From positions 1 through 64,000 of the forward strand of contig NZ_JACMYP010000002.1 of the NCBI RefSeq assembly GCF_020889705.1: a stretch of DNA of 64,000 nt, written 5' to 3'. Position numbers and translations under genes: made by a program. The notes beneath the pieces were generated by a model. The model searched no databases and was not told the DNA's origin. It saw only the letters and a program-made list of their open reading frames with translations. Below, one piece after another: positions 23,660-34,063 of this stretch. Each line of letters begins with the position of its first letter. Within the stretch, counting starts at the first letter, position 1. Source of the stretch: Bradyrhizobium altum. GTDB lineage: Bacteria > Pseudomonadota > Alphaproteobacteria > Rhizobiales > Xanthobacteraceae.

Positions 23660-26600
23660 ATGGCCTTCACTGATATTTTCATCAAGCGCCCGGTGCTGTC
23701 GGTCGTGGTCAGCCTGCTGATCCTCTTGATCGGCTTGCGCGCGGCGATGGTGCTGCCGATCCGGCAATATCCGAACCTGTCGAATACCGTCGTGACGATC
23801 ACGACGTCATATCCCGGCGCGTCGCCCGAGCTGATCAACGGCTTCATCACCACGCCGATCGAGCAGGCCGTCGCTTCGGCTGAAGGCGTCGACTACATGA
23901 CGTCGAACTCGGTGCTCGGCACCTCGACGATCCAGGTCTACGTCAAGCTCAATCACGATCCGAACCAGGCGCTGACCGAAGTGCTCGCCAAGGTCAATTC
24001 GGTCAAATATCTGATCCCGAAGGAAGCCTTCGATCCGGTCGTGAGCAAGGCGACCGGTGATACCATCGCCGTGATGTATCTCGGCTTCTCCAGCGAAGAG
24101 CTGACCGGATCGGCGATCTCGGACTATCTGACCCGCGTCGTGCAGCCGGTGCTCTCGACGGTCGACGGCGTCGCTTCGGCCGACATTTTGGGCGGCCAGA
24201 CCTTTGCGATGCGTGTCTGGCTCGATCCGAACCGGATGGCTGGACGCGGCGTGTCGCCCAACGACGTTGCGGCTGCGATCGCCGCCAATAACTTCCAGGC
24301 GCCGCCGGCCAGACCAAGGGCTTCTTCATCGTCTCGAACGTCTCGGCCAATACCGACCTTCAGAACATCGATCAGTTCAAGCGGATGATCGTGAAGGCGA
24401 AGGACGGCGGCTTCGTGCGCATCGAGGACATCGCGACGGTGGAGCTCGCGGCGCAGTCGACCGACGCGAGCGTCGCCTTCAACGGCGAGCATGCGATCTT
24501 CATCGGCATCAAGGCGACGCCGCAAGGCAACCCGCTGACCCTGGTGAAGGGCGTGCGGGCGCTGTTCCCCGACCTCGAGCGCAACCTGCCGCCGTCGATG
24601 AAGATGAAGGTGGCCTACGACTCCACCAAGTTCATCCAATCGTCGATCGACGAGGTCCAGAAGACGCTGACTGAAGCGGTCCTGATCGTCGTCGTCGTGA
24701 TCTTCCTGTTCCTGGCCTCGCTGCGGTCGGTGATCATCCCCGTCGTCACCATTCCGCTGTCGCTGATCGGCGTCTGCATCCTGATGCTGGCCGCAGGCTT
24801 CAGCTTTAATCTGCTGACGCTGCTGGCGATGGTGCTGGCGATCGGCCTCGTGGTCGACGACGCCATCGTGGTGGTGGAGAACATCCATCGACATCTCGAG
24901 GAGGGCCTGCCACCAGTGCAGGCATCGCTGAAAGGTGCGCGCGAGATCGTGGGCCCGGTCGTCTCGATGACGATCACGCTCGCGGCGGTGTACGCGCCGA
25001 TCGGCTTCCTCGGCGGCGTGACCGGCACGCTGTTCCGCGAATTCGCCTTCACGCTGGCAGGCTCGGTGATCGTGTCGGGCGTGATCGCGCTGACGCTGTC
25101 GCCGATGATGTGCTCGGTGTTCCTCAAGAGCGCGGAAGAGGGGCGTTTCGCAAAACTGGTCAATCGCGTGTTCGGCGCGGTGACGCGTGCCTATGGCCGC
25201 CAGCTCGACCGTTCGCTCGACTACCGCCCGATCACGGCGCTGTTCGCCGTGACCATCCTCGGCCTGGTCGGCTTCCTCTATATGCACATCCAGAAGGAGC
25301 TGGCGCCGCAGGAAGACCAGGGCATCGTGTTCGCGGTGACCAAGGCGCCGAAATACGCCAACATCGACTACATCGATTTCTACGGCGACAAGATGGACAA
25401 GGAGTTCCAGAAGTTTCCCGAGACCGACCTGCGGTTCATCCTGAACGGCATCACCGGTCCGCAGGGCGGCTTCGCCGGCATGCTGCTCAAGCCATGGGAT
25501 GAGCGCAAGCGCTCGGCTCAGGCGCTGCAGCCGCTGGTGCAGGCCGAGCTGTCGAAGATCGAAGGCGTCAGCGCGTTCGCGTTCAGCCTGCCGCCGTTGC
25601 CCGGCGGTCCCGGCGGTCTGCCGGTGCAGATGGTGATCAGCTCGACGGCCGGATTCCAGCAGGTGTTCGACCAGATGAGCAAGCTGAAGGATGCCGCGCG
25701 CAAGAGCGGCCTGTTCATCGTCACCGACAGTGACCTCGACTTCAACCAGCCGGTGGTCCGGGTGAAGGTCGATCGCTCCAAGGCGAGCGACCTCGGCATC
25801 ACCATGCAGTCGATCGGTGGTGCGCTGGCGACGCTGCTTGGCGGCAACTATGTCAACCGCTTCAACCTCGAAGGACGCTCCTATCAGGTGATCCCGCAGG
25901 TGCCGCGCGTCAGCCGGCTCGCGCCGGAATCGTTCGACAACTTCTACGTCCCGACCGCGACCGGGCAGCTGGTGCGGCTGTCGACCGTGGTTACGGTCGA
26001 GACCGGCGTCGATCCGAACGCGCTGACCCACTACAACCAGCTCAACTCGTCGACCTTCCAGGCGGTGCCGATGCCCGGCGTTTCGATGGGGCAGGCGGTG
26101 GAGTTCCTGCAGGGTGAAGCCAAGAAGCTGCCGTCCGGCTTCAGCTACGACTTCCTGGCCGACTCCCGGCAGTACGTCCACGAAGGTAACCAGCTGCTGG
26201 TCACCTTCGCGTTCGCCATCATCATCATCTTCCTGGTGCTGGCGGCGCAGTTCGAGAGCCTGCGCGATCCGTTCGTGATCATGATCTCCGTGCCGATGGC
26301 GATCGTCGGCGCCCTGATCCCGCTGTTTTTCGGCGTCGCCACCATGAACATCTACACCCAGGTGGGCCTGCTGACGCTGGTCGGACTGATCACCAAGCAC
26401 GGCATCCTGATGGTGGAGTTCGCCAATGAGCTGCAGCTCAAGGAGGGACTGGACCGCCGTTCGGCGATCGAGATGTCGGCCCGGATTCGTCTGCGTCCGA
26501 TCCTGATGACGACGGCGGCCATGGTCACCGGCCTGTTGCCGCTGCTCACCGCCTCCGGCGCCGGCGCCGCCAGCCGCTTCTCGATCGGGCTCGTGGTCGT

Positions 26601-26760
26601 GGCCGGCATGACGATCGGCACGCTGTTCACCCTGTTCGTGCTGCCGGCCGTCTACATGACGATTGCGACCGACCACCAGGCCGCGGCCCGCTCCGAGCGC
26701 GCCAAGCAGATCGCCGACTACGAACTCGACGGCCGCGAGGGCGCATTGAAACCGACCTGA
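23660..26760 (+). pseudogene. RND efflux pump permease (HAE1 family), interrupted by a one-base frameshift
   Basis: Codons from 23660 encode a normal pump N-terminus (MAFTDIFIKRPVLSVVVS, first membrane helix, then the PN1/PN2 porter domain). Near 24299-24312, just after NNFQAP, the frame is lost and would stop at 24388. One base removed from the gene explains this: the other frame continues with AGQTKGFFIVSN, ANTDLQNIDQFKR and VKAKDGGFVRIEDIATVEL and is open to the stop at 26760. Later features are all present, with the DDAIVVVENIHRH helix-4 motif near residue 400, the second porter half and the last six helices. The full product would be about 1,035 residues, normal for the family. An alternative start at 24385 would make only the C-terminal 791 residues, which should not function alone. 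Confidence 0.88.
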
Positions 26761-26783
26761 GCCCTCCAAGCTCATGCTCGCAG

Positions 26784-26823
26784 GAAAGGCGGCATTGGCG
26801 AAAGCCACTGCCGCCTTTTCTTT
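26784..26823 (+). terminator. intrinsic terminator after the RND pump gene
   Basis: The stem GAAAGGCGGCA pairs with TGCCGCCTTTTC, with an inner AAAGCC-side loop, and runs directly into TTTTCTTTG. This GC stem followed by a T-rich tail, 24 bases after the stop codon, is the classical Rho-independent form. Confidence 0.85.
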
Positions 26824-26867
26824 GTCTCGCGAGCGCGTTGCCGATGGGCGTGCCGAACACTGCTTGG

Positions 26868-26918
26868 CTTGACGCGTTTTCTTCACCCGAACCGGGAGAC
26901 CATTTCGCTCGAAGGCGC
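26868..26918. repeat. intergenic repeat family D, copy 2 (inverted)
   Basis: This is the reverse complement of the element at 23486-23536, about 80 percent alike by eye, with the conserved ends CTTGACGCGTTTTCTTC and TTCGCTCGAAGGCGC. It lies in the 190-base gap before the next gene, whose promoter may be in the last 30 bases. The hairpin tail of copy 1 is absent here. Confidence 0.7.
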
Positions 26919-26950
26919 TATGCTCCTCACAAGATCTGGAGGAAACAGGC

Positions 26951-27694
26951 ATGGCGAGCGAATTTGCGGCGGGCAATTACCGGTTCATTCCGGCCGTGTT
27001 CCAATATTCAAGCGGTGCGCAGGCGAACGCCGGCTATGAGATCGAGCGGGTGCGCTTCGATCGCCTGGTGCCGCTTGCGGAGGGCTTTGCGCGCATTGCG
27101 GCCTACATCAAGGACGTCGGCCGGCCGCTGACCTCGTTCTGCGCCTGCGAACTGCGTTCGCCGGCCGCCTTTACCGAGGACGGCTTCCGCGCCTTCAACC
27201 AGCACTACGTCAAGACACTCGCCGAATGGGGCCTGTTCGACGGCACGATCAATCCGGTGGCGCGCAGCAATGTCTGTCCCGAGATCGATCCGCCGGCCGA
27301 GCCGTCGTTCTACGCGTTCTCGTTCACGCGGCCGAGTACGAGCACGTCGCCGTCCTTCGTGATCGCGGGCGGCGCCGAGGCCCGCAGTGGCACTGCCAGC
27401 TATCCCGACCGCATCGTTTGCTACCGCGATCTCAGCCCCGGCGCGTGGCGGGAGAAGGTCCGCTTCACCACCGGCGAGATGGAGCGCCGTCTTGCGGAGT
27501 TCAGCTTCGGCTGGGCGGAGACGACAGCGGTGCAGGCTTATACCGTGCACGACATCCATCCCGTGATCGTCGACGAGCTGGTCCGCCGCGGCGCCACGCG
27601 CTCCGGCCTGACCTGGCACTTCTGCCGCCCGCCGGTGGTCGATCTCGAATACGAGATGGATTGCCGGCGCGTGCTGCGCGAGGTGGTGATTTAG
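26951..27694 (+). CDS. conserved protein resembling 2-amino-5-chloromuconate deaminase CnbZ
   Basis: The 247-residue soluble protein has no signal peptide or membrane helix. It contains cysteine- and proline-rich conserved blocks: FCACELRSPAAFTE near residue 61, NPVARSNVCPEIDPPAEPSF near 99, VYTVHDIHP-like YTVHDIHPVIVDELV near 197 and LTWHFCRPPVVDLEYEMD near 217. From memory these blocks match a family annotated as CnbZ deaminase, which removes an amino group from a muconate derivative, but that link is not proven here and no aminophenol pathway genes lie next to it. GGAGGAAAC before the ATG at 26951 is a strong ribosome binding site. The gene stands alone, convergent with the peptide transporter run. 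Confidence 0.55.
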   Translation: MASEFAAGNYRFIPAVFQYSSGAQANAGYEIERVRFDRLVPLAEGFARIAAYIKDVGRPLTSFCACELRSPAAFTEDGFRAFNQHYVKTLAEWGLFDGTINPVARSNVCPEIDPPAEPSFYAFSFTRPSTSTSPSFVIAGGAEARSGTASYPDRIVCYRDLSPGAWREKVRFTTGEMERRLAEFSFGWAETTAVQAYTVHDIHPVIVDELVRRGATRSGLTWHFCRPPVVDLEYEMDCRRVLREVVI

Positions 27695-27730
27695 GTCGAA
27701 CAGTTTCGCTAGCCGCACGTTGCTTGTCCC

Positions 27731-27830
27731 GTCATCCTGAGGTGCGAGCGGAGCGAGCCTCGAAGGATGCACGGCCCGGCTGGTGGCCGTCGACCCTTCG
27801 AGACGCGCGTTCCGCGCTCCTCAGGGTGAC
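27731..27830. repeat. intergenic palindromic repeat, family C, copy 1
   Basis: The element starts with GTCATCCTGAGGTGCGAGC and ends with its near complement GCTCCTCAGGGTGAC. The inner arms CCTCGAAGGATG and CCCTTCGAG also pair. It sits between two convergent genes, where a folded transcript end would be useful to both. Two further copies are at 45695-45836 and 60046-60177. Confidence 0.85.
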
Positions 27831-27866
27831 GGGGAAGCATGGCGCGCGTTCGGGACGGCCGACCGG

Positions 27867-28757
27867 TCACCGCGCCTTCGGATCGAGCGCGTCGCGCAGG
27901 CCGTCGCCGACCAGGTTGAACGACAGCACGACCAGGAAGATCGCAAGCCCCGGCCAGACCGCCATCCATGGCGCGCTGGTTAGGAAGCGTTGCGCGGCGT
28001 TGAGCATGCTGCCCCAGGACGGCGCCGGCGGCTGCTGGCCGAGGCCGAGGAAGGACAGTGCGGCCTCGGCGATGATCGCGGCCGCGATCGACAGCGTGGC
28101 CTGCACCAAGAGAGCCGGCAGGATGTTGGGCAGGATGTGGACCAGCGCGATGCGCCAGCGCGGATTGCCCATGGCGCGCGCGGCTTCGACATAGTCCTCG
28201 ACCTTGACGCTCATCACCTGGCCGCGGGTCAGGCGGATGAAGATCGGGGTCGCCGAGACGCCGATCGCGATCATCGCGTTGCCGAGGCTCGGGCCGAGGA
28301 AGGCGGCGAGCGCAATCGCCAGGATCAGGAACGGGCAGGCCAGCATCGCATCGGTGATGCGGCTGATCAGCGCGTCGATGAAGCCGCCGCGATAGCCGGC
28401 GAGCAGCCCGAGCGGCACGCCGATCGCAAGCGCGATGCTGACCGAAATGACGCCGGCAAGCAGCGAGGCGCGGGCGCCGAACACGACGCGGGCGAGCACG
28501 TCACGGCCGAGCTCATCGGTGCCGAACCAGTGCTGCATCGACGGCGCTTTGCGGACCAGCGACCAGCTGGTCGCGATCGGATCATAGGGCACGATCAGCG
28601 GCGCCAAGACGGCGAGCAGAATGAAGAGCGCGATCACGGCGAGCCCGAGCACGGCACCCTTGCGCCGGATCAGCCGCCGCCCGGCGCGCCGTGCCGGGCT
28701 CTCCAGCGTCTCGGCGGCGGCAAGCGAAGCTGATGCTCTGAGTACAGCGTCGGTCAT
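27867..28757 (-). CDS. dipeptide/oligopeptide ABC transporter permease, DppC/OppC-like (second transporter)
   Basis: The 296-residue membrane protein has an N-terminal segment before the first helix (LGLAVIALFILLAVLAPLIV), the OppC-type N-terminal domain with WFGTDELGRDVLARVVFGARASL, and five more helices. The EAA loop, EAARAMGNPRWRIALVHILP, lies near residue 197. It ends with FNLVGDGLRDALDPK, the standard family C-terminus. It is the last gene of the 12-gene run and starts four bases after the DppB-like gene ends. It forms the translocation pore together with that protein. Confidence 0.92.
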   Translation of the reverse strand: MTDAVLRASASLAAAETLESPARRAGRRLIRRKGAVLGLAVIALFILLAVLAPLIVPYDPIATSWSLVRKAPSMQHWFGTDELGRDVLARVVFGARASLLAGVISVSIALAIGVPLGLLAGYRGGFIDALISRITDAMLACPFLILAIALAAFLGPSLGNAMIAIGVSATPIFIRLTRGQVMSVKVEDYVEAARAMGNPRWRIALVHILPNILPALLVQATLSIAAAIIAEAALSFLGLGQQPPAPSWGSMLNAAQRFLTSAPWMAVWPGLAIFLVVLSFNLVGDGLRDALDPKAR

Positions 28758-28761
28758 CCGA

Positions 28762-29703
28762 TCAGCCCCTCAGCCGCGGATTGACCAGAATGTAGGCGAT
28801 GTCGGCGATCAGGTTGAGCGTGATGTAGATCGTCGCCGTGGTCAGTACCACGCCCTGCACGACCGCGTAGTCGCGGTTGAACACGGCATCGACGATCAGC
28901 TTGCCGAAGCCCGGGATCGAGAAGATCTGCTCGGTGAGCACCGCACCCGAGAGCAGCGTGCCAAGCTCGAGCGCGCCGAGCGTGATGATCGGCGTCAGCG
29001 CGTTGCGCATCGCATGCTTGAGGATCACCGTACGCTCGGACAGGCCCTTGGCCCGCGCGGTCCGGACATAGTCGCTCTCGAGCACCTGCAGCATGGCGCT
29101 TCGGGTGTGCCGCATCAGGATCGCGGCGATTGCATTGCCGAGCACGAAGGCCGGCATGACCGATGCGGCGAGGCTCGCGCGCCAGTTTTCGCTGAGCGGC
29201 ACATAGCCGGAGGCCGGCAGCCAGCCAAGTTCGACCGAGAACAGGAAGATCAGCATGATGCCGAGCCAGAAATTCGGCGTCGAGATACCCCACAGCGCGA
29301 ACAGATTGGCGCCGTAATCCCAGGCGGTGCCTTTCTTCACCGCCGAGATGATGCCAGCAGGAATCCCGATCAGGAAGGCGACCACGATCGCCATGCCGGC
29401 GATTTGCATCGTAACCGGCAGCTTCTGCGCGATCAGGCTCGACACCGGCATCTTGTTGCGCAGGGACTCGCCGAAGTCGCCCATCAGCACGCCCTTGACC
29501 CAATAGGCATATTGCACCGGGATCGATCGATCCAGGTGGTATTGCTGGCGGATCTGTTCGATGACGGCCGGATCGCGCTCCTCGCCGGCCATCACGAGTG
29601 CCGGATCGCCGGGCAGCAGGTGTTGCAGCGAGAAGATCAGGAGCGAGACGAAGAACAGCGTCGGGATCAGCTGAACCAGCCGCTTGGCGAGGAAGTTCAG
29701 CAT
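28762..29703 (-). CDS. dipeptide/oligopeptide ABC transporter permease, DppB/OppB-like (second transporter)
   Basis: The 313-residue permease has the DppB start (FLAKRLVQLIPTLFFVSLLIFSLQHLLPGDP), a long periplasmic loop with the conserved DRSIPVQYAYWVKG, six helices, and the EAA loop RTARAKGLSERTVILKHAMRNAL near residue 204. It ends with the family tail ADIAYILVNPRLRG. It follows the binding-protein gene after 31 bases and precedes the DppC-like gene by four bases. The expected partner ATPases are the DppD/DppF-like proteins upstream in the same run. Confidence 0.92.
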   Translation of the reverse strand: MLNFLAKRLVQLIPTLFFVSLLIFSLQHLLPGDPALVMAGEERDPAVIEQIRQQYHLDRSIPVQYAYWVKGVLMGDFGESLRNKMPVSSLIAQKLPVTMQIAGMAIVVAFLIGIPAGIISAVKKGTAWDYGANLFALWGISTPNFWLGIMLIFLFSVELGWLPASGYVPLSENWRASLAASVMPAFVLGNAIAAILMRHTRSAMLQVLESDYVRTARAKGLSERTVILKHAMRNALTPIITLGALELGTLLSGAVLTEQIFSIPGFGKLIVDAVFNRDYAVVQGVVLTTATIYITLNLIADIAYILVNPRLRG

Positions 29704-29734
29704 TGTCGGCCCCGCGTGCCCTGCGCTGTGTCGA

Positions 29735-31246
29735 TCATTTCAATTTCAGCCCGACCACGCGCACCAGTCCATCCGGCATCTGCCGGTAACCCTCGACCTT
29801 GGTGGTGTGCGCGATCAGGAGTGTGCGGTGATAGATGTAGATGATAGGCTCGTCGTCGAGCACGATCTTGGTCATCTTCTCGTAGATCGCCTTGCGCTGG
29901 ACAGGATCGTTGATCAGCCGCGCATCTTCCATCAGCTTGTCAGCTTCCGCGTTGGAATAGCCGCCGTCGTTCTGCGGCGCCTTGGTGTGCAGGAAGACAT
30001 AGGAATTGCCGTCAGGATCAATCCGGCCGCTCCAGTTGATCTGAAACACCTGAAATTCGCCGGCCTGGGCCTGCTTGAAGGTCGTCGCAAATTCGACCAC
30101 GCGGATCTTGATGTCGAAGCCCGCTTCGGCCGCCATCGACTGCACGACCTGGGCCACGGCCTCGTTCTCGGCCCCTTTGGGGACCATGTAGTCGATGGCG
30201 ACGGGCAGCGTGACACCGGCCTCCTTCAGCAGCGCCTTGGCCTTGGCAACGTCGCGTCCCCGAACCGGAAACGCCTTCTGATAGTAAGGATGTACCGGGC
30301 TGACCCATTGATTGCCCGGCGTGAACTCGCCGTTGAAGACGACCTGGTTGAGCGCCTCGCGGTCAATCGACAGGTCGAGCGCCTGGCGCACCTTTTCCGA
30401 CTGGCTGAGCGGCCCCTTGCTCTTGTCGTTGCCGATGTTGATGGTGAGGCCGAGATAGCCGAGTTCGGGTGCGGTCGACAGCACGAGCCGCTTGTCGGCG
30501 CGGACGTCCTTGATGTCGGTGGCGAGCACGCGCTCGATCAGATCGAGCCCACCGGATTTCAGATTGGCGAGCCGCACCGTGGCGTCGACGATGGGAAGGA
30601 ACACGATACGGTCGATGAAGACGCTGTCCTTGTTCCAGTAATCCTGAAATTTCTCGAACACCATACGATCCTGCTGCACGCGTTCGACGAACTTGTAGGG
30701 GCCGGCGCAGACCGGATGCAGGCCGAATTTGTCGCCCGCTTCCTTCACCGCCTTCGGCGAGACCATCATGCCGGCGCGGTCGGTCAACTGGGCGATCAGT
30801 GGCGAGTAGGGCGTCTTGAGCACCAGTTTGATGGTCTGGGGATCGACGACGTCGACATGGTCGAGCGCGGCCAGTTCCGGTTTGCGAAACGAGGTCGGCA
30901 GCGTGAGATGGCGCTCCAGCGAGAATTTGGCGGCTTCGGCGTCGAACGGCTCGCCATCGTGGAACTTGACGCCCGGCCGGAGCCTGATCGTCATCTCCTT
31001 GCCGTCGGCCGAGTTCTCGTAGGACATCGCGAGCTGCGGAACGATGTTCAGCTTCGCGTCGATGTCGAACAGCTTGTCGCAGAAGGCCGAAAAGACGATG
31101 CGGCCGACATAGGTGCGTCCGACTGAAGGATCGAGGATGTCGGGGTCCTCGGCGAGCCCGATGCGAAGCGTGGTCTCGGCTCGCGCGCTCGTTCCGCACC
31201 AGGTCACGAGGGCCGCCATCAGGACCGCCAAGCGCCAAAATTTCAT
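29735..31246 (-). CDS. peptide ABC transporter substrate-binding protein (SBP family 5), second transporter
   Basis: The 503-residue periplasmic protein has a signal peptide (WRLAVLMAALVTWCGTSARA, residues about 4-23). The mature part opens with TTLRIGLAEDPDILDPSVGRT, the family 5 pattern, followed by MTIRLRPGVKFHDGEPFDAE and a normal three-domain length. The ATG at 31246 was chosen because AGGGG stands about eight bases upstream and the signal peptide begins there; an open extension to 31414 is rejected. Family 5 proteins bind di-, tri- and oligopeptides, glutathione, nickel complexes or opines. With gamma-glutamyltransferase in the same run, gamma-glutamyl peptides are a reasonable guess for one of the two importers. 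Confidence 0.92.
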   Translation of the reverse strand: MKFWRLAVLMAALVTWCGTSARAETTLRIGLAEDPDILDPSVGRTYVGRIVFSAFCDKLFDIDAKLNIVPQLAMSYENSADGKEMTIRLRPGVKFHDGEPFDAEAAKFSLERHLTLPTSFRKPELAALDHVDVVDPQTIKLVLKTPYSPLIAQLTDRAGMMVSPKAVKEAGDKFGLHPVCAGPYKFVERVQQDRMVFEKFQDYWNKDSVFIDRIVFLPIVDATVRLANLKSGGLDLIERVLATDIKDVRADKRLVLSTAPELGYLGLTINIGNDKSKGPLSQSEKVRQALDLSIDREALNQVVFNGEFTPGNQWVSPVHPYYQKAFPVRGRDVAKAKALLKEAGVTLPVAIDYMVPKGAENEAVAQVVQSMAAEAGFDIKIRVVEFATTFKQAQAGEFQVFQINWSGRIDPDGNSYVFLHTKAPQNDGGYSNAEADKLMEDARLINDPVQRKAIYEKMTKIVLDDEPIIYIYHRTLLIAHTTKVEGYRQMPDGLVRVVGLKLK

Positions 31247-31278
31247 CGCCAACCCCTTAATCCCTGCGCATATGATCC

Positions 31279-32357
31279 TTACGAAATAACCCCGGGCCGC
31301 CCCGAGGCTTCCGCCGCATTGAACGCCGCCACCAGCTTTTCCAGTGTCGGCGAGAACCCGCCATCGGACGGCAGGATCGCTTCCGCGCCGGGCAGCTCGC
31401 CCGTCCGGTGACAAGCCGTTGCATATCCGGTGCCATCTTCGCGCAACTGCGGCACTTCGCTGCGGCAGCGCGCGATCACATAGGGGCAGCGGGTATGGAA
31501 GCGGCAGCCGGAGGGCGGATTGAGCGCGCTCGGCAGCTCGCCCTCCAGCACGATGCGGCTGCGCCTGGCGCGCGGCTTCGGCACCGGGATCGCCGACAAC
31601 AGCGCGCGGCTATAGGGATGGCGCGGGGCGGCGAACAGCGCTTGCGCCTCCGCCGTCTCGACGATGGTGCCGAGATTCATCACGGCGACGCGGTCGGCGA
31701 TGTGCTTCACCACGGCGAGATCGTGCGAGACGAAGATGTAAGCGAGCTTCAGGCGATCCTGCAGGTCACGCAGCAAATTCAGGATTTGCGAGCGGATCGA
31801 GACATCGAGCGCCGACACCGGCTCGTCGCAGATGATCAGCTTCGGCTCGACCGCGAGCGCGCGGGCAATCGCGATGCGTTGGCGCTGGCCGCCGGAGAAT
31901 TCATGGGGATAGCGGCGCGCGAAGCGCGGCTCGAGCCCGACCAGACGCAACAGCTCCTCGACCCGCTCACGGCGGCCCGCCGCCGGGACAAGATTGTGCA
32001 GCGCCAGCGGCTCGGTCAGGATCTGGCTCACCGTCATGCGCGGGTTGAGCGAGGCGTAGGGGTCCTGGAAGATCAGCTGCGCGTCGCGGCGGAACGCGCG
32101 CAATTGCTCGGCATTGAGCGCGCCGAGGTCGCGGCCCTCGAAGGTGACGCGGCCAGCGTCCGGCTCGATCAGCCGCAGCACCAGGCGGCTGACGGTGGAT
32201 TTGCCGCAGCCGGACTCGCCGACCAGCGCCAGCGTCTTGCCGGCCTCGACCGTGAAGCTGACGCCGTCGACCGCCTTCACATAAGCGGTCGGCCGTCCGA
32301 ACACCGAGCGTTCGGCGACGAAATGCTTCACCAGCCCTTCGACCTTGAGCAGCGCGG

Positions 32358-32361
<4 letters not shown>
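31279..32361 (-). CDS. dipeptide/oligopeptide ABC transporter ATP-binding protein, DppF/OppF-like (second transporter)
   Basis: The 360-residue ATPase has Walker [10 protein letters not shown] near residue 44, the [12 protein letters not shown]-loop, the signature SGGQRQR, Walker [13 protein letters not shown] and the switch histidine in FVSHDLAVV. It has the C-terminal oligopeptide-transporter extension with the cysteine motif [11 protein letters not shown] that may hold an Fe-S cluster or metal in DppF/OppF proteins. The start at 32361 overlaps the stop of the DppD-like gene by four bases (ATGA). It completes the importer with the DppB, DppC and binding-protein genes that follow. About 30 residues after the last cysteine are not typical and have no clear function. 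Confidence 0.92.
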
Positions 32362-33343
<982 letters not shown>

Positions 33344-33347
<4 letters not shown>

Positions 33348-34054
33348 TCGCGGCTCTTGGATGCCGCTGCGATGCCCGCGTCGATCTTGGTGCGGTCGCT
33401 GGTTCCGGCGGGGTTGTTGCGGGTCGGCATGAAGTCCCGGAACGGCACCCAATGTTCGCGGCTGACCGCTTCCAGCCGTTCCAGTTCGCGCAAGGGATCG
33501 GCGTGGTCGTCGACCCGCAGGTCGAGCAACGGCCATTGCTCGGTGCCGTGGATCAGAAGGGCCGCCGATTGCTTGCCGCGCTTGTCGCCGCCGGCCGCCT
33601 CGCCGGCGAACATCGCCTTGATCAGCCGCTCCGCGAACGGCAGCTTCTGGTTCGCGGCATAGACGCGCGCGGTCTCGTCGAGCACGGCGGGCCCGGCCAG
33701 CATGTTGCCGGCGACCGAGAAGCCGTCGCCGGCGATATGGCCGAACCAGTCGATGCAATCCTTGCCGGAATGCGCGGCGATGCGGCCCCCGGCGTCCATG
33801 ACATGCACCTGCCGGCTCTCGCGGCCGCCGTCACGCGCGAGCAGCGCCGCGATCGCCTCATGCGGGCTCTTGCCGTCGCGTAGCAGTGCGAGGCCGTCGA
33901 TGCCGTAATAGGGATTGACCAGCGCCTGCGTCGCAATGGCGCCGATCCCCGGTGCAATGTGCGGCACGAGGGCGCCGACCGCGAAGAACCGCGTCGCGAC
34001 GGCGATGCCGAGCTGGCCGGTGGCGCTGTCGCGGGCGATGATCGACCAGGTCAT
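33344..34054 (-). CDS. DUF1028 protein (predicted Ntn-type hydrolase)
   Basis: The 236-residue protein matches DUF1028 by its start, [19 protein letters not shown], then [19 protein letters not shown] and the [19 protein letters not shown] block near residue 109. Family proteins are often predicted to be N-terminal-nucleophile hydrolases; here removal of Met1 would expose Thr2, which fits that mechanism, but no activity is known from the sequence. The C-terminal 40 residues ([25 protein letters not shown]) are typical. It sits nine bases after gamma-glutamyltransferase and overlaps the DppD-like gene, so it probably acts on the same imported peptides or amides. Confidence 0.85.
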
Positions 34055-34063
34055 CCGAAACCT

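Noticed and set aside
24124..26976. A 950-codon open frame on the minus strand opposite the RND pump gene
   Set aside because: It is a shadow frame caused by high GC at third positions; the product is an Arg/His/Asp-rich string with no domain, and the plus strand encodes a clear pump.
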